From Flavobacterium ginsenosidimutans (GTDB taxonomy: Bacteria; Bacteroidota; Bacteroidia; Flavobacteriales; Flavobacteriaceae), in the NCBI RefSeq assembly GCF_003254625.1, contig NZ_QJRJ01000065.1:1-64000 (forward strand): 64,000 bases of DNA, in the 5' to 3' direction. The notes beneath the pieces were generated by a model, which worked only from the letters and a program-made list of their open reading frames with translations, was not told the origin of the DNA and did no database searches. The position numbers were made by a program, and so were the translations under genes. How positions within the stretch are numbered: the first letter of the stretch is position 1; each line of letters opens with the position of its first letter. This document shows, piece after piece, positions 23,724-32,826 of the stretch.

Positions 23724-24191
23724 TTAAATAGTTTCAAGATTATCCCATTCGTATTCTATTTTATTTACTTTCATGTAATATGGAATTAGAAGTAAAATTT
23801 CTAAACGCAAAGAAAAATGTCCATTAGCGGTACTGAAAGGAAGTATAAATAAGGAAGCGATACATATTGCAATACCGACGACAGCATCTATTTTAGCAAT
23901 CATAATTGCATTTGGTTTCTCGAACCAAAGTGAAAATGCAGCAAAAGCTTTTAGAAGCATGACAGCGATAATAAAAAGTCCTGTTCCTGAATAAGCGGTA
24001 TCGCTAGAGAAACCGTAAAGAGATAAGTTTACATTTGGAACAAAAAGATTTGTAATTAGCGAACCAATGGCACCTATGCCCATTAGCATAAAAATCCAGC
24101 AGAAAACTTTTATCCACCACGGAAGTAATTTGCGTCTTATTACGTCTGGTTTTTCAAATTCATCAAATTGGCCTTTTAATTCTTGTTCCAT
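23724..24191 (-). CDS. Hypothetical four-TM membrane protein
   Basis: Not recognised. The 155-residue protein has an acidic N-terminus (EQELKGQFDEFEKPDV), then four predicted membrane segments (about 26-48, 66-90, 97-115 and 122-138) and ends in a short cytosolic tail. It lies 17 bases downstream of the antiporter and 11 bases upstream of the SnoaL-like gene, so it probably belongs to the same transcript. Confidence 0.65.
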   Translation of the reverse strand: MEQELKGQFDEFEKPDVIRRKLLPWWIKVFCWIFMLMGIGAIGSLITNLFVPNVNLSLYGFSSDTAYSGTGLFIIAVMLLKAFAAFSLWFEKPNAIMIAKIDAVVGIAICIASLFILPFSTANGHFSLRLEILLLIPYYMKVNKIEYEWDNLETI

Positions 24192-24208
24192 GTTTTTTTT
24201 GGTTTTAA

Positions 24209-25510
24209 TTAGTTATTATGTGTTTTGGGAATTTGTTGGTTTAGCTGTTTTTTTTCTTCTATTTCTTTTATTTTTTTGACAATCCACGGCAGTGTTAGCC
24301 CTTGTCCAATTAAAGTCAATAATACAACTGCGACCGAAATAAAAATAATAGCATTTCGATGAGGAAAAGGAGTTCCGTCTTCTAGGAATTTAGGAAGTCC
24401 GATTGCGATTGCCAGTGATACAATGCCACGCATACCAGACCAGCTTATAATTAAGCTATTGCCAAAATCGAGTAGCGCATGCTCACTGACTTTTCGTTTT
24501 CCTTTTTTATTTTTTAAAAAGGCCTTTTGCAGGTTTTTCTTTTGAAAAAACACTCTTGTCATTCTAGTTAATAATGCAACAATTGTAATGATTACGGCAT
24601 AACCAATATAGGGTAAAATCATACCATCGTCGATGTCTTTTAAAATATATCGAAAATTGAGTCCGATTAAAATGAAAATCAATCCGTTGAGTAAAAAAAT
24701 AATAACATCCCAAAGACTTTTCGAATTGTTTTTTAAATTTTCGGGAAAGATTTTATTGCTTAAACGCGCCATTGCTAAACCTAGAATAACAACTGCAATT
24801 ACTCCAGAAACATGTAAGTGCTCTGCAACTAAATAGGTTACAAATGGCATTAAAAGCATAAAGCTAACCGTTACATTTATGTTTTTGCGAACTTTTCCAA
24901 GAATAAAAGCAAGGATTTTACTCATTACAAAACCAACCAAAAAACCTCCTCCAAGCAATAAAGCAAAGTTTAGGGCTGCTTTCCAAATAATAAAGGCAGA
25001 ACCCATTGCGGTCGCAACGGCAAAGCGATAAGCAACAAGAGCAGAAGCATCATTTATAAGACTTTCGCCTTCTAATATTGTAAGTGTTTTTTCGGGTAAA
25101 CCAAGACCTTTTGTAATGTTTACTGCTGCAACAGCGTCTGTAGCTGAGAGAATAGCGCCTAGAACAAAAGCCAAAGGCCATGTCATGCCTGGAATCATGT
25201 AGTGAGAAACAACTGCAATCCAAAATGTAGTAAGAAATACAAGCGGAATTGCCAATGTACTAATAGTGCTAAGATTCGTTTTAAAATGTTTGGGTGAAAT
25301 ATTGAAAGAAGCATCATATAACAATGGCGGAAGAAATATCAAGAAAATAATTTCCGGATTGATTTCGATTTCCTGCATTGTTGGAACAAAACCAATCAGG
25401 ATTCCCACAATAACTAAAAGAATAGGATAAGGTAGTTTTGACTTTTCTGCAAATGCTGATAAACCAATAACGATGGCTAATATGAAAATGATGATGGTGT
25501 AATTCTCCAT
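24209..25510 (-). CDS. CPA1-type Na+(K+)/H+ antiporter
   Basis: A 433-residue inner-membrane protein with about 12 hydrophobic segments. FLPPLLYDASFN, ATDAVAAVNI (the TD ion-binding pair) and LEGESLINDASALVAY (with the ND pair) are the CPA1/NhaP signature. It exchanges monovalent cations for protons. There is no long cytosolic C-terminal domain. It follows the TlpA/DUF4369 gene by 7 bases, hence co-transcription. Confidence 0.9.
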   Translation of the reverse strand: MENYTIIIFILAIVIGLSAFAEKSKLPYPILLVIVGILIGFVPTMQEIEINPEIIFLIFLPPLLYDASFNISPKHFKTNLSTISTLAIPLVFLTTFWIAVVSHYMIPGMTWPLAFVLGAILSATDAVAAVNITKGLGLPEKTLTILEGESLINDASALVAYRFAVATAMGSAFIIWKAALNFALLLGGGFLVGFVMSKILAFILGKVRKNINVTVSFMLLMPFVTYLVAEHLHVSGVIAVVILGLAMARLSNKIFPENLKNNSKSLWDVIIFLLNGLIFILIGLNFRYILKDIDDGMILPYIGYAVIITIVALLTRMTRVFFQKKNLQKAFLKNKKGKRKVSEHALLDFGNSLIISWSGMRGIVSLAIAIGLPKFLEDGTPFPHRNAIIFISVAVVLLTLIGQGLTLPWIVKKIKEIEEKKQLNQQIPKTHNN

Positions 25511-25517
25511 TCGGGCA

Positions 25518-27005
25518 TTAATTATTACTTAATTGTTTTTCTAAATTTTCAATTTCAGAAGGTCCGCTAACATTTTTCTTTACAATATTTCCGTTTTCAT
25601 CAGTCAAAAAATGCCACGGAATTCCCATAGACTGATTGCCGTATAAGCTTCTTAAATTGGCATCTAATTTTTCGTTTACCCTGATATGATATCCTTCTAA
25701 ATTATAAAAATGAATCATTTCTTTCCATTGCTTTTCTCTGCTTTCTTTGTCAATAGAAATATAAACCATTGTAATGTTTTTTGATTTTAATAATTCATAA
25801 AGTTTAGCATTGTCTTTAAATTCAGCTTTACACGGACTGCACCATGTTGCCCAAATGTCAACATAATATTGTTTTCCATTCAAACTTTTTAAAACATCAT
25901 TTACAGAATTAAGACTGGAAGAATTAGCTATAAAATTAATTTTTTCATTTAATGGCTCTGCTTGTTTTTTATGAAAGGCAATAATTGGCATAATTACAGG
26001 CTCCAAAAAGTGTGTATATGGACTTGAAGGATATTCTTTTTTAAATTGCTCAAAAAGCGTAATCAGTTCTTTTTCGTAATTATTATTTATCGCTTCATAA
26101 TAAACATAAGCAGCAAAATAATATTCTAGCTGAAGTCCAGATAGATGTTTTTTTGCATTGTTTATGTTATGAGTATGAATCTGACCTTTTTTCTGAAATT
26201 CAGCTATTATTTTGGTGTCTACTTTTTCAAGAATTAATTCGTTGTAACGCAGATAATTTTCGATATAAAAATAAAACCACGGCGAACTTAAAAGCTTTGG
26301 ATTTGTAACAGGATTTGATTGAAAAATCTCTTTCCACATTTCACTAAATTGTTCCTTGGAAAGTTTATTTTTATTTTGTGCCACAAGCAAATAATTTATA
26401 AAAGCGAGACCTCCTTGTATTCCTTTATGAAAATAATCTCGGTCTGTTTCTACGAGATTGTAAAAATCTTTTGAGATTACTTTTTCTTTAAGAAGCTTTT
26501 TAAATTCTGCCATTTCAACTTCTTTACTTTGTTCTATTTTTTGTTTTATTTCTGAAGGAACACTGTCTTGCGTATATTTTTTTGTTTCCAATTCAAAATG
26601 ACCACCTACAATCATGCTTCGATTTGGAATCTGGTTGTAAAGTATTTGGCCTTTTTGGTTCGGAGATTCCACTACAAATTTGTTTTCAGAAGCTTCGGTG
26701 TTGATGCTGACTTTATAAGTCATTCCAGGCTCTACAATTAAAGTTCCGTAAGATTTGTAACTGTTCGATAAATCAATAAAAGAAGTTTTTTCTAAAGAAA
26801 TAGTGATTTGAAAATTTCCAGACGAATCGATTTGAGCAGAATCTGTAAATCCAAAATAATCGATTCCGTGAATTGGTAAAGTATATTCAATGATATCCGG
26901 AATTTTTCCTGTGATTTTTCCTGTGATTTTTATTTCGTTCTTTTTTCCCTGACCAATAGCGAAGGAGGAGAACAGTAGTATTAAAATAAACTGAGTTAAC
27001 TTCAT
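25518..27005 (-). CDS. TlpA-family disulfide reductase with DUF4369-like N-terminus
   Basis: Exported protein of 495 residues. A signal peptide (MKLTQFILILLFSSFAIG) is followed by a DUF4369-like beta domain (about 22-125, with PDIIEYTLPIHGIDYFGF), a helical middle (130-350) and a C-terminal thioredoxin domain with WCSPC (WATWCSPCKAEF, about 388-399) and GIPWHFL. This layout is common in Bacteroidota, sometimes in metal or envelope stress clusters. It heads the operon with the antiporter; the promoter element is at 27038-27045. Confidence 0.85.
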   Translation of the reverse strand: MKLTQFILILLFSSFAIGQGKKNEIKITGKITGKIPDIIEYTLPIHGIDYFGFTDSAQIDSSGNFQITISLEKTSFIDLSNSYKSYGTLIVEPGMTYKVSINTEASENKFVVESPNQKGQILYNQIPNRSMIVGGHFELETKKYTQDSVPSEIKQKIEQSKEVEMAEFKKLLKEKVISKDFYNLVETDRDYFHKGIQGGLAFINYLLVAQNKNKLSKEQFSEMWKEIFQSNPVTNPKLLSSPWFYFYIENYLRYNELILEKVDTKIIAEFQKKGQIHTHNINNAKKHLSGLQLEYYFAAYVYYEAINNNYEKELITLFEQFKKEYPSSPYTHFLEPVIMPIIAFHKKQAEPLNEKINFIANSSSLNSVNDVLKSLNGKQYYVDIWATWCSPCKAEFKDNAKLYELLKSKNITMVYISIDKESREKQWKEMIHFYNLEGYHIRVNEKLDANLRSLYGNQSMGIPWHFLTDENGNIVKKNVSGPSEIENLEKQLSNN

Positions 27006-27037
27006 TTTTTTACGTTTTAATCAGGTTTTGCTTATTT

Positions 27038-27045
27038 CAAATATA
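27038..27045 (-). promoter_or_regulatory. -7 element of the TlpA/antiporter operon
   Basis: TATATTTG on the minus strand, 32 bases upstream of the start codon at 27005. Confidence 0.5.
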
Positions 27046-27161
27046 AATTATTTATATGATAAAAGAACGTTTTTGAAATATTGTGTTTTTTTGATTTATA
27101 TAAAATTTTGTTTTTGAAGAGTCATTATTGAAAAAATATTATGAGACACTTTCTCTAATAA

Positions 27162-27290
27162 TGACATGAAAAATAGTGGTTTGCCACATCTGTCAGTCTT
27201 GAAAAATGTCATGTTGTCAGATGATTTTTCCTCTGCCAATATGAAAACTGACAATTTTATTTGGTTTTTTATATTGGCACAAAGATTGAC
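27162..27290 (+). promoter_or_regulatory. dnaK upstream region: TGWCA half-sites and a -24/-12-like box
   Basis: TGACAT (27162), TGTCAG (27191), TGTCAT (27207), TGTCAG (27215) and TGACAA (27249) precede TTGGCACAAAGATTGAC (27274-27290). The last block has the GG-N10-GA spacing of a sigma-54 -24/-12 promoter (consensus GG-N10-GC), and its TGGCAC half is perfect. No TAnnTTTG box is seen close to dnaK. Confidence 0.5.
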
Positions 27291-27340
27291 TTATGCCACC
27301 TGAGTTAATAAAATTAAATCAAAAATTAAATATATAAAAA

Positions 27341-29221
27341 ATGGGTAAAATAATCGGAATTGACTTAGGTACGACGAACTCTTGTGTTTCTGTAATGGAA
27401 GGTAACGAAGCAGTTGTTATCCCTAACGCAGAAGGAAAAAGAACTACACCATCTATCATCGCTTTTGTTGAAGGTGGAGAAATTAAAGTAGGTGATCCTG
27501 CAAAAAGACAAGCAGTAACGAATCCTACAAAAACGATTGCTTCTATTAAACGTTTTATGGGACACACTTTTGCTGAAACTCAAGAAGAGGCAAAAAGAGT
27601 TCCTTACAGTGTTGTAAAAGGTGATAACAATACTCCACGTGTGGATATTGACGGTCGTTTATACACTGCTCAAGAATTGTCTGCTATGACACTTCAAAAA
27701 ATGAAAAAAACTGCTGAAGACTATTTAGGTCAAACAGTAACTGAGGCAGTTATTACAGTTCCTGCTTACTTTAACGATGCGCAACGTCAAGCTACTAAAG
27801 AAGCTGGTGAAATCGCTGGTCTTAAAGTTATGCGTATCATCAACGAGCCAACTGCTGCTGCACTTGCTTACGGATTAGATAAAAAAGGAAATGATCAAAA
27901 AATCGCTGTTTACGATTTAGGTGGAGGTACTTTTGATATCTCTGTTCTTGAATTAGGAGACGGTGTATTTGAAGTATTATCTACAAATGGTGATACTCAC
28001 TTAGGTGGTGATGATTTTGACCAAGTTATTATTGACTGGTTAGCTGACGAATTCAAATCTGAAGAAGGTATTGATTTACGTTTAGATCCAATGTCATTAC
28101 AGCGTTTGAAAGAAGCTGCTGAGAAAGCTAAGATTGAATTATCATCTTCTGCTGAAACAGAAATCAACTTACCATACGTAACTGCTACTGCTTCTGGACC
28201 AAAACACTTAGTGAAAAAATTATCTAGAGCTAAATTTGAGCAATTATCTGATTCTTTAGTAAAACGTTCTATGGAGCCAGTTGCTAAAGCATTAAAAGAT
28301 GCAGGTTTATCTACATCTGATATCGACGAAGTTATCCTTGTAGGAGGTTCTACTCGTATGCCAAGAATCGCTGACGAAGTTGAAAAATTCTTCGGTAAAA
28401 AAGCATCTAAAGGTGTTAACCCTGATGAGGTTGTTGCTATTGGAGCTGCTATTCAAGGTGGAGTTTTATCTGGAGATGTAAAAGATGTATTGTTACTTGA
28501 CGTAACTCCTCTTTCTTTAGGTATCGAAACTATGGGTGGTGTATTGACTAAATTAATCGAGTCTAACACAACTATCCCAACTAAAAAATCTCAAGTATTC
28601 TCTACTGCTGCTGATTCTCAACCATCTGTTGAAATCCACGTATTACAAGGAGAAAGAGCTATGGCTGCTGATAACAAAACTATCGGTCGTTTCCACTTAG
28701 ATGGTATTCCACCAGCACCAAGAGGAGTTCCTCAAATCGAAGTAACTTTCGATATCGATGCTAATGGTATCATCAAAGTTTCTGCAACTGATAAAGGAAC
28801 AGGAAAATCTCATGATATCCGTATCGAAGCTTCTTCTGGTTTAACAGCTGAAGAAATCGAAAAAATGAAAAAAGATGCTGAAGCTAACGCTGATGCTGAC
28901 AGAATTGCAAAAGAAAGAGCTGAGAAATTGAACGAAGCTGACAGTACTATCTTCCAAACTGAATCTCAATTGAAAGAATTAGGAGATAAATTGACAGACG
29001 ATCAAAAAACAGCTATCGAATTTGCTTTAACTGAATTAAGATTCGCTCACCAATCTCAAGATCTTGAGGCAATCCAAAAAGGATTAGACAATGTAAATGC
29101 AGCATGGAAAACAGCTACAGAAGCAATGTACGCTCAAGGTGGTGAAGGACAGCAAGCTGCTCCACAACAAGAGCAATCTGGAGACAATGTTGAAGACGTT
29201 GAATTCGAAGAGGTAAAATAA
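27341..29221 (+). CDS. dnaK: Chaperone DnaK (Hsp70)
   Basis: ATP-dependent chaperone of 626 residues. The nucleotide-binding domain starts [16 protein letters not shown], with [18 protein letters not shown] near residue 188 and [10 protein letters not shown] near 333. The substrate-binding domain follows from about 385 ([18 protein letters not shown]), then a helical lid and a Gln-rich tail ending EDVEFEEVK, a variant of the usual EEVD-like end. Codon use is typical of a highly expressed gene, with a marked preference for a few codons. No dnaJ or grpE is beside it. It ends with a strong terminator. Confidence 0.98.
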   Translation: MGKIIGIDLGTTNSCVSVMEGNEAVVIPNAEGKRTTPSIIAFVEGGEIKVGDPAKRQAVTNPTKTIASIKRFMGHTFAETQEEAKRVPYSVVKGDNNTPRVDIDGRLYTAQELSAMTLQKMKKTAEDYLGQTVTEAVITVPAYFNDAQRQATKEAGEIAGLKVMRIINEPTAAALAYGLDKKGNDQKIAVYDLGGGTFDISVLELGDGVFEVLSTNGDTHLGGDDFDQVIIDWLADEFKSEEGIDLRLDPMSLQRLKEAAEKAKIELSSSAETEINLPYVTATASGPKHLVKKLSRAKFEQLSDSLVKRSMEPVAKALKDAGLSTSDIDEVILVGGSTRMPRIADEVEKFFGKKASKGVNPDEVVAIGAAIQGGVLSGDVKDVLLLDVTPLSLGIETMGGVLTKLIESNTTIPTKKSQVFSTAADSQPSVEIHVLQGERAMAADNKTIGRFHLDGIPPAPRGVPQIEVTFDIDANGIIKVSATDKGTGKSHDIRIEASSGLTAEEIEKMKKDAEANADADRIAKERAEKLNEADSTIFQTESQLKELGDKLTDDQKTAIEFALTELRFAHQSQDLEAIQKGLDNVNAAWKTATEAMYAQGGEGQQAAPQQEQSGDNVEDVEFEEVK

Positions 29222-29261
29222 TTCTTTTGTATTAAGTAATTAGTACAAAGTATTAAGATAG

Positions 29262-29293
29262 AAAACCGAGTCAGAAATGACTCGGTTTTTTTA
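29262..29293 (+). terminator. Intrinsic terminator of dnaK
   Basis: Stem AAAACCGAGTCA / TGACTCGGTTTT with loop GAAA and a T-run. Confidence 0.92.
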
Positions 29294-29312
29294 TGGGTAT
29301 GAATTACTGTAG

Positions 29313-29332
29313 AGACGCACTGCAGTGCGTCT
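29313..29332. repeat. AGACGCACTGCAGTGCGTCT palindrome, copy 2
   Basis: Identical 20-base palindrome to 15734-15753, placed just after the dnaK terminator. Confidence 0.9.
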
Positions 29333-29415
29333 AAGTCTAGGTTTTGCACAAACTGATAATTGTCATTTCCTGTTCGAATTCTTTTTCGTAATATTACTAT
29401 TGTAAAATTTCATGG

Positions 29416-30489
29416 ATGAGAAAGATCAAATACAAGAAAGGACGTAAGCTGCAACACATTACTTTAGAGTATACTGGGACGCATAAAGAGCACGAAACAG
29501 AAATGCAGCTTTTTGTATATAATGACCAAGATGTTGTAGAATACGATAAGTTTACAGTTTTAGCTTTAAATTCTTGTTTTGATTACACCAAAAACAATTG
29601 GCTCAATATTCACGGTTTAAATGATATCAATCTTATAAAAACAATTGGTACGCATTTCAAAATTGATGATTTCCTACTTGCCGATATTTTAAATACTACT
29701 AAGAGAACAAAGCTAGAAGAGCAGCAAGATATTTTGTTCTTTAATATAAAATCGCTTCTTCCTTCTGAATATTCAGATAATATTAGTGTAGAACAGTTAA
29801 GTTTTATATTAAAAGACGGAATCTTAATTTCTTTTCAAGAAAAGCGAAGCGATTTCTTTACACACATTCGCGAGCGTTTGCGTACGCATGCAGGAATAGT
29901 TAGAACTAAAAAGGTAGATTACCTCTTGTATTTACTTTTAGACGCTGTAATGGAGAATTTCTACATCACATTGGAAGACGAAGAAGATAAGATTGAAGAA
30001 TTAATCAATTTGACAAAAAAAGAAGCGAAACCTGTTATTTTAGAAAAAATTGAAAATCACAGAGATAACTTGAATTTTCTAAAGCGTTCTATAGTACCGC
30101 TTCGAGATTCGCTTTATTATTTGAAAACGAAAAAAGACGACGATGAAGATAATGGGTTAATTCAGAAAGACACTTTCAATTTCTTTATTAGACTGCATCA
30201 AAAAAGTTTGGAGCTTTTGGATCAAATAGAATCAGATATGAGTTCTTTAGAAAGTGCCTCGAACTTTTATTTTTCGGAACAAAGCCGAAAAATGAACGAA
30301 ATCATGAAAACGCTGACCATCATTTCAGCTATATTTATTCCGCTTACTTTTATTGTAGGAGTGTACGGAATGAACTTTGAAAATATGCCAGAACTCAAAA
30401 TGCAAAATGGCTATTTTGTAGTAATGGGCGTAATGTTTTTGCTGGTAATAGCCCTAATCATTTATTTTAAGAAACGACGCTGGTTTTAA
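29416..30489 (+). CDS. corA: CorA-family magnesium transporter
   Basis: Inner-membrane divalent cation channel of 357 residues. A large cytosolic N-terminal domain with long helices is followed by two C-terminal membrane segments (about 296-318 and 333-350). The selectivity motif GMN appears in GVYGMNFENMP. The C-terminus is basic (KKRRWF), as usual. Probably admits Mg2+ and possibly Co2+. Gene order next to dnaK has no obvious functional meaning. Confidence 0.93.
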   Translation: MRKIKYKKGRKLQHITLEYTGTHKEHETEMQLFVYNDQDVVEYDKFTVLALNSCFDYTKNNWLNIHGLNDINLIKTIGTHFKIDDFLLADILNTTKRTKLEEQQDILFFNIKSLLPSEYSDNISVEQLSFILKDGILISFQEKRSDFFTHIRERLRTHAGIVRTKKVDYLLYLLLDAVMENFYITLEDEEDKIEELINLTKKEAKPVILEKIENHRDNLNFLKRSIVPLRDSLYYLKTKKDDDEDNGLIQKDTFNFFIRLHQKSLELLDQIESDMSSLESASNFYFSEQSRKMNEIMKTLTIISAIFIPLTFIVGVYGMNFENMPELKMQNGYFVVMGVMFLLVIALIIYFKKRRWF

Positions 30490-30497
30490 CGTTTGTT

Positions 30498-30531
30498 TTG
30501 TTTTAGAAGAATGTGATTTTATATAAATTTG
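30498..30531 (+). promoter_or_regulatory. pta promoter
   Basis: TTG (30498-30500), a 23-base spacer and TAAATTTG (30524-30531), with the start codon at 30557; leader about 20 bases. Confidence 0.55.
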
Positions 30532-30556
30532 TTATTTAGAATAAATATAAATAATT

Positions 30557-32650
30557 ATGAGTAAAGCAATATATATAGCCACTAGCGATCATAATAGTGG
30601 TAAATCAATTATCACGCTCGGTTTGATGAGTATCTTAATTGGTAAAACAGCCAAAGTAGGGTATTTTAGACCTATAATCGAAGATTTTGTTGATGGTGAG
30701 GTAGATAATCATATCGAAACCGTTTTATCGTATTTTAATCTTGATATTGCGTTTGAAGATGCGTACGCTATTACTAAAAGCAGATTAATTAAGAAAAAGA
30801 ATAAAGGTAAAATAGGAGAGGTTCTTGATTTAATTATTGAAAAGTATAAAAAACTAGAAGAACGTTTCGATTTTGTTTTGGTTGAAGGAACAAGCTTTAC
30901 CGGAGAAGGAACTTCTATCGAATTAGATTTGAACGTTTTAATCGCTAAAAACCTTGGAATTCCAACCATAATTGTCGGTTCAGGAGTTGGTAAAACTTTA
31001 GAAGAACTTTTAGATAGCTTGTATTTAGTTTACGATTCTTTTAAAGTAAAAGAGGTTGAGGTTTTATCTGTTTTTGCTAATAAAGTCCAGCCAGAAAATA
31101 TCGAATTGGTTACGAATAGCTTGCAAAAAAGTTTGCCATCAAACGTATTAATCAATACAATTCCGCTTGTCTCTAGTTTGAATAATCCAACTATGCAGGA
31201 AATTGTAAACGAATTGAATGCTAAGGTATTATTTGGAGAAAACTATTTAAACAACGAAATTGGTCATTATAGTGTTGGAGCGATGCAATTGCATAATTAT
31301 TTAGTGCATTTGCATAACAACGCCTTAGTAATTACTCCTGGAGATCGTTCGGATATTATTTTAGGGGCTTTGCAAGCAAATGAATCGGCTAATTACCCAA
31401 CTATTTCAGGAATTATCCTGACTGGAAATATTGTTCCAGAAGAGAGTATTTTAAAACTTATTGAAGGACTTTCTGCTATTGTCCCGATTATCGCTGTGGA
31501 TGGCGGAACTTATCATATTACCAATAAAATAGGTTCTATAAAATCAGAGATTTACGCTAATAATACACACAAAATTGAAACATCAATTAACACTTTTGAA
31601 AAATACGTCGAAATTGAAGCTTTATCACAAAGAGTAATTACTTTCCAACCTGAAGGCATGACGCCAAAAATGTTTCAATACAATATGGTTAAAAGAGCTA
31701 AACAGCACAGAAAACATATTGTTTTGCCAGAAGGAAATGATGACCGAATTATTGCTGCAGCTTCAAGATTATTAGATATGGATGTGGTAGATATTTCTAT
31801 TATTGGAGACAAAAAGCAAATTGAAAGCAAAGTTGCAGAACTTGGACTTACATTTGATTTTTCTAAAGTAAACATAATCAATCCAATCGAATCTGAAATG
31901 TATGAGGATTATGCTAATACGTACTATGAGCTAAGAAAGGCGAAAAACGTAAGCATTACAATGGCAAGAGATTTAATGGAAGATGTTTCGTATTTTGGAA
32001 CTATGATGGTGTACAAAGGCCACGCAGACGGAATGGTTTCTGGTGCGGCACACACAACACAGCATACCATTTTGCCAGCACTGCAATTCATTAAAACAAA
32101 ACCTAATTCATCTGTAGTTTCTTCTGTATTTTTCATGTGTTTAGAAGACCGAGTTTCAGTTTTTGGAGATTGTGCTATCAATCCAAACCCAACTGCTGAG
32201 CAATTGGCAGAAATTGCAATTTCTTCTGCAGAATCTAGTTTAGCATTCGGAATTGAACCAAAAATAGCTATGCTTTCTTATTCTTCTGGATCATCAGGAA
32301 AAGGAGACGAAGTTGATAAAGTAAGAGCAGCTACGGCAATTGTAAAAGAAAAAAGACCTGATTTAAAAATTGAAGGACCAATTCAGTATGATGCAGCGGT
32401 TGATTTGAGTGTTGGAAAAAGCAAAATGCCAGATTCAGAAGTGGCAGGACAGGCAAGTGTGCTTATTTTCCCTGATTTAAATACCGGAAATAATACTTAT
32501 AAAGCTGTTCAAAGAGAGACTGGAGCTTTGGCAATTGGGCCAATGTTACAAGGTTTAAACAAGCCAGTAAACGATTTGAGCCGTGGTTGTACTGTAGACG
32601 ATATTATTAATACAGTTGTGATTACAGCGATTCAAGCGCAGGGAATGTAA
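30557..32650 (+). CDS. pta: Phosphate acetyltransferase
   Basis: Interconverts acetyl-CoA and acetyl phosphate. The 697-residue long form has an N-terminal P-loop-like BioD/CobQ-type domain (YIATSDHNSGKSIITLGL), a DRTGG-like middle domain and the C-terminal PTA catalytic domain (about 370-697, with VLPEGNDDRIIAAASRLL and SYSSGSSGKGDEVDKVRAAT). It precedes ackA, giving the acetate overflow and acetyl-phosphate pathway. The pta-ackA gap of 176 bases holds AATTATG and octamer repeats. Confidence 0.96.
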   Translation: MSKAIYIATSDHNSGKSIITLGLMSILIGKTAKVGYFRPIIEDFVDGEVDNHIETVLSYFNLDIAFEDAYAITKSRLIKKKNKGKIGEVLDLIIEKYKKLEERFDFVLVEGTSFTGEGTSIELDLNVLIAKNLGIPTIIVGSGVGKTLEELLDSLYLVYDSFKVKEVEVLSVFANKVQPENIELVTNSLQKSLPSNVLINTIPLVSSLNNPTMQEIVNELNAKVLFGENYLNNEIGHYSVGAMQLHNYLVHLHNNALVITPGDRSDIILGALQANESANYPTISGIILTGNIVPEESILKLIEGLSAIVPIIAVDGGTYHITNKIGSIKSEIYANNTHKIETSINTFEKYVEIEALSQRVITFQPEGMTPKMFQYNMVKRAKQHRKHIVLPEGNDDRIIAAASRLLDMDVVDISIIGDKKQIESKVAELGLTFDFSKVNIINPIESEMYEDYANTYYELRKAKNVSITMARDLMEDVSYFGTMMVYKGHADGMVSGAAHTTQHTILPALQFIKTKPNSSVVSSVFFMCLEDRVSVFGDCAINPNPTAEQLAEIAISSAESSLAFGIEPKIAMLSYSSGSSGKGDEVDKVRAATAIVKEKRPDLKIEGPIQYDAAVDLSVGKSKMPDSEVAGQASVLIFPDLNTGNNTYKAVQRETGALAIGPMLQGLNKPVNDLSRGCTVDDIINTVVITAIQAQGM

Positions 32651-32673
32651 ATAATTGTGAATTGTTAATGGTA

Positions 32674-32700
32674 AATTATGAATTATGAATTATGAATTAT
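32674..32700. repeat. AATTATG heptamer repeat
   Basis: Three and a half copies of AATTATG in 7-base register, starting 23 bases after the pta stop codon. Confidence 0.85.
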
Positions 32701-32784
32701 ACTTACCTTAAAAATCACCTTTATTTTAATGTGAATTCGTGATATTAAAAATATAAAATAAAAAGTTTTGAGTCTTTAAAAAAA

Positions 32785-32824
32785 CTCAGCACCTTAGAAA
32801 CTTAGCATCTTAGAATCTTTAAAA
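32785..32824 (+). repeat. CTYAGNNN octamer array upstream of ackA
   Basis: CTCAGCAC, CTTAGAAA, CTTAGCAT, CTTAGAAT, CTTTAAAA in 8-base register, ending two bases before the ackA ATG (32827). The ribosome-binding region is thus made of repeat. Confidence 0.9.
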
Positions 32825-32826
32825 AA

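Larger units (their letters stand above)
27006..27340. other. Long regulatory gap between TlpA operon and dnaK
   Basis: No gene. It holds the -7 element of the TlpA operon (27038-27045) and, from 27162 to 27290, the repeated TGACA/TGTCA half-sites and the -24/-12-like element of dnaK. Confidence 0.65.
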
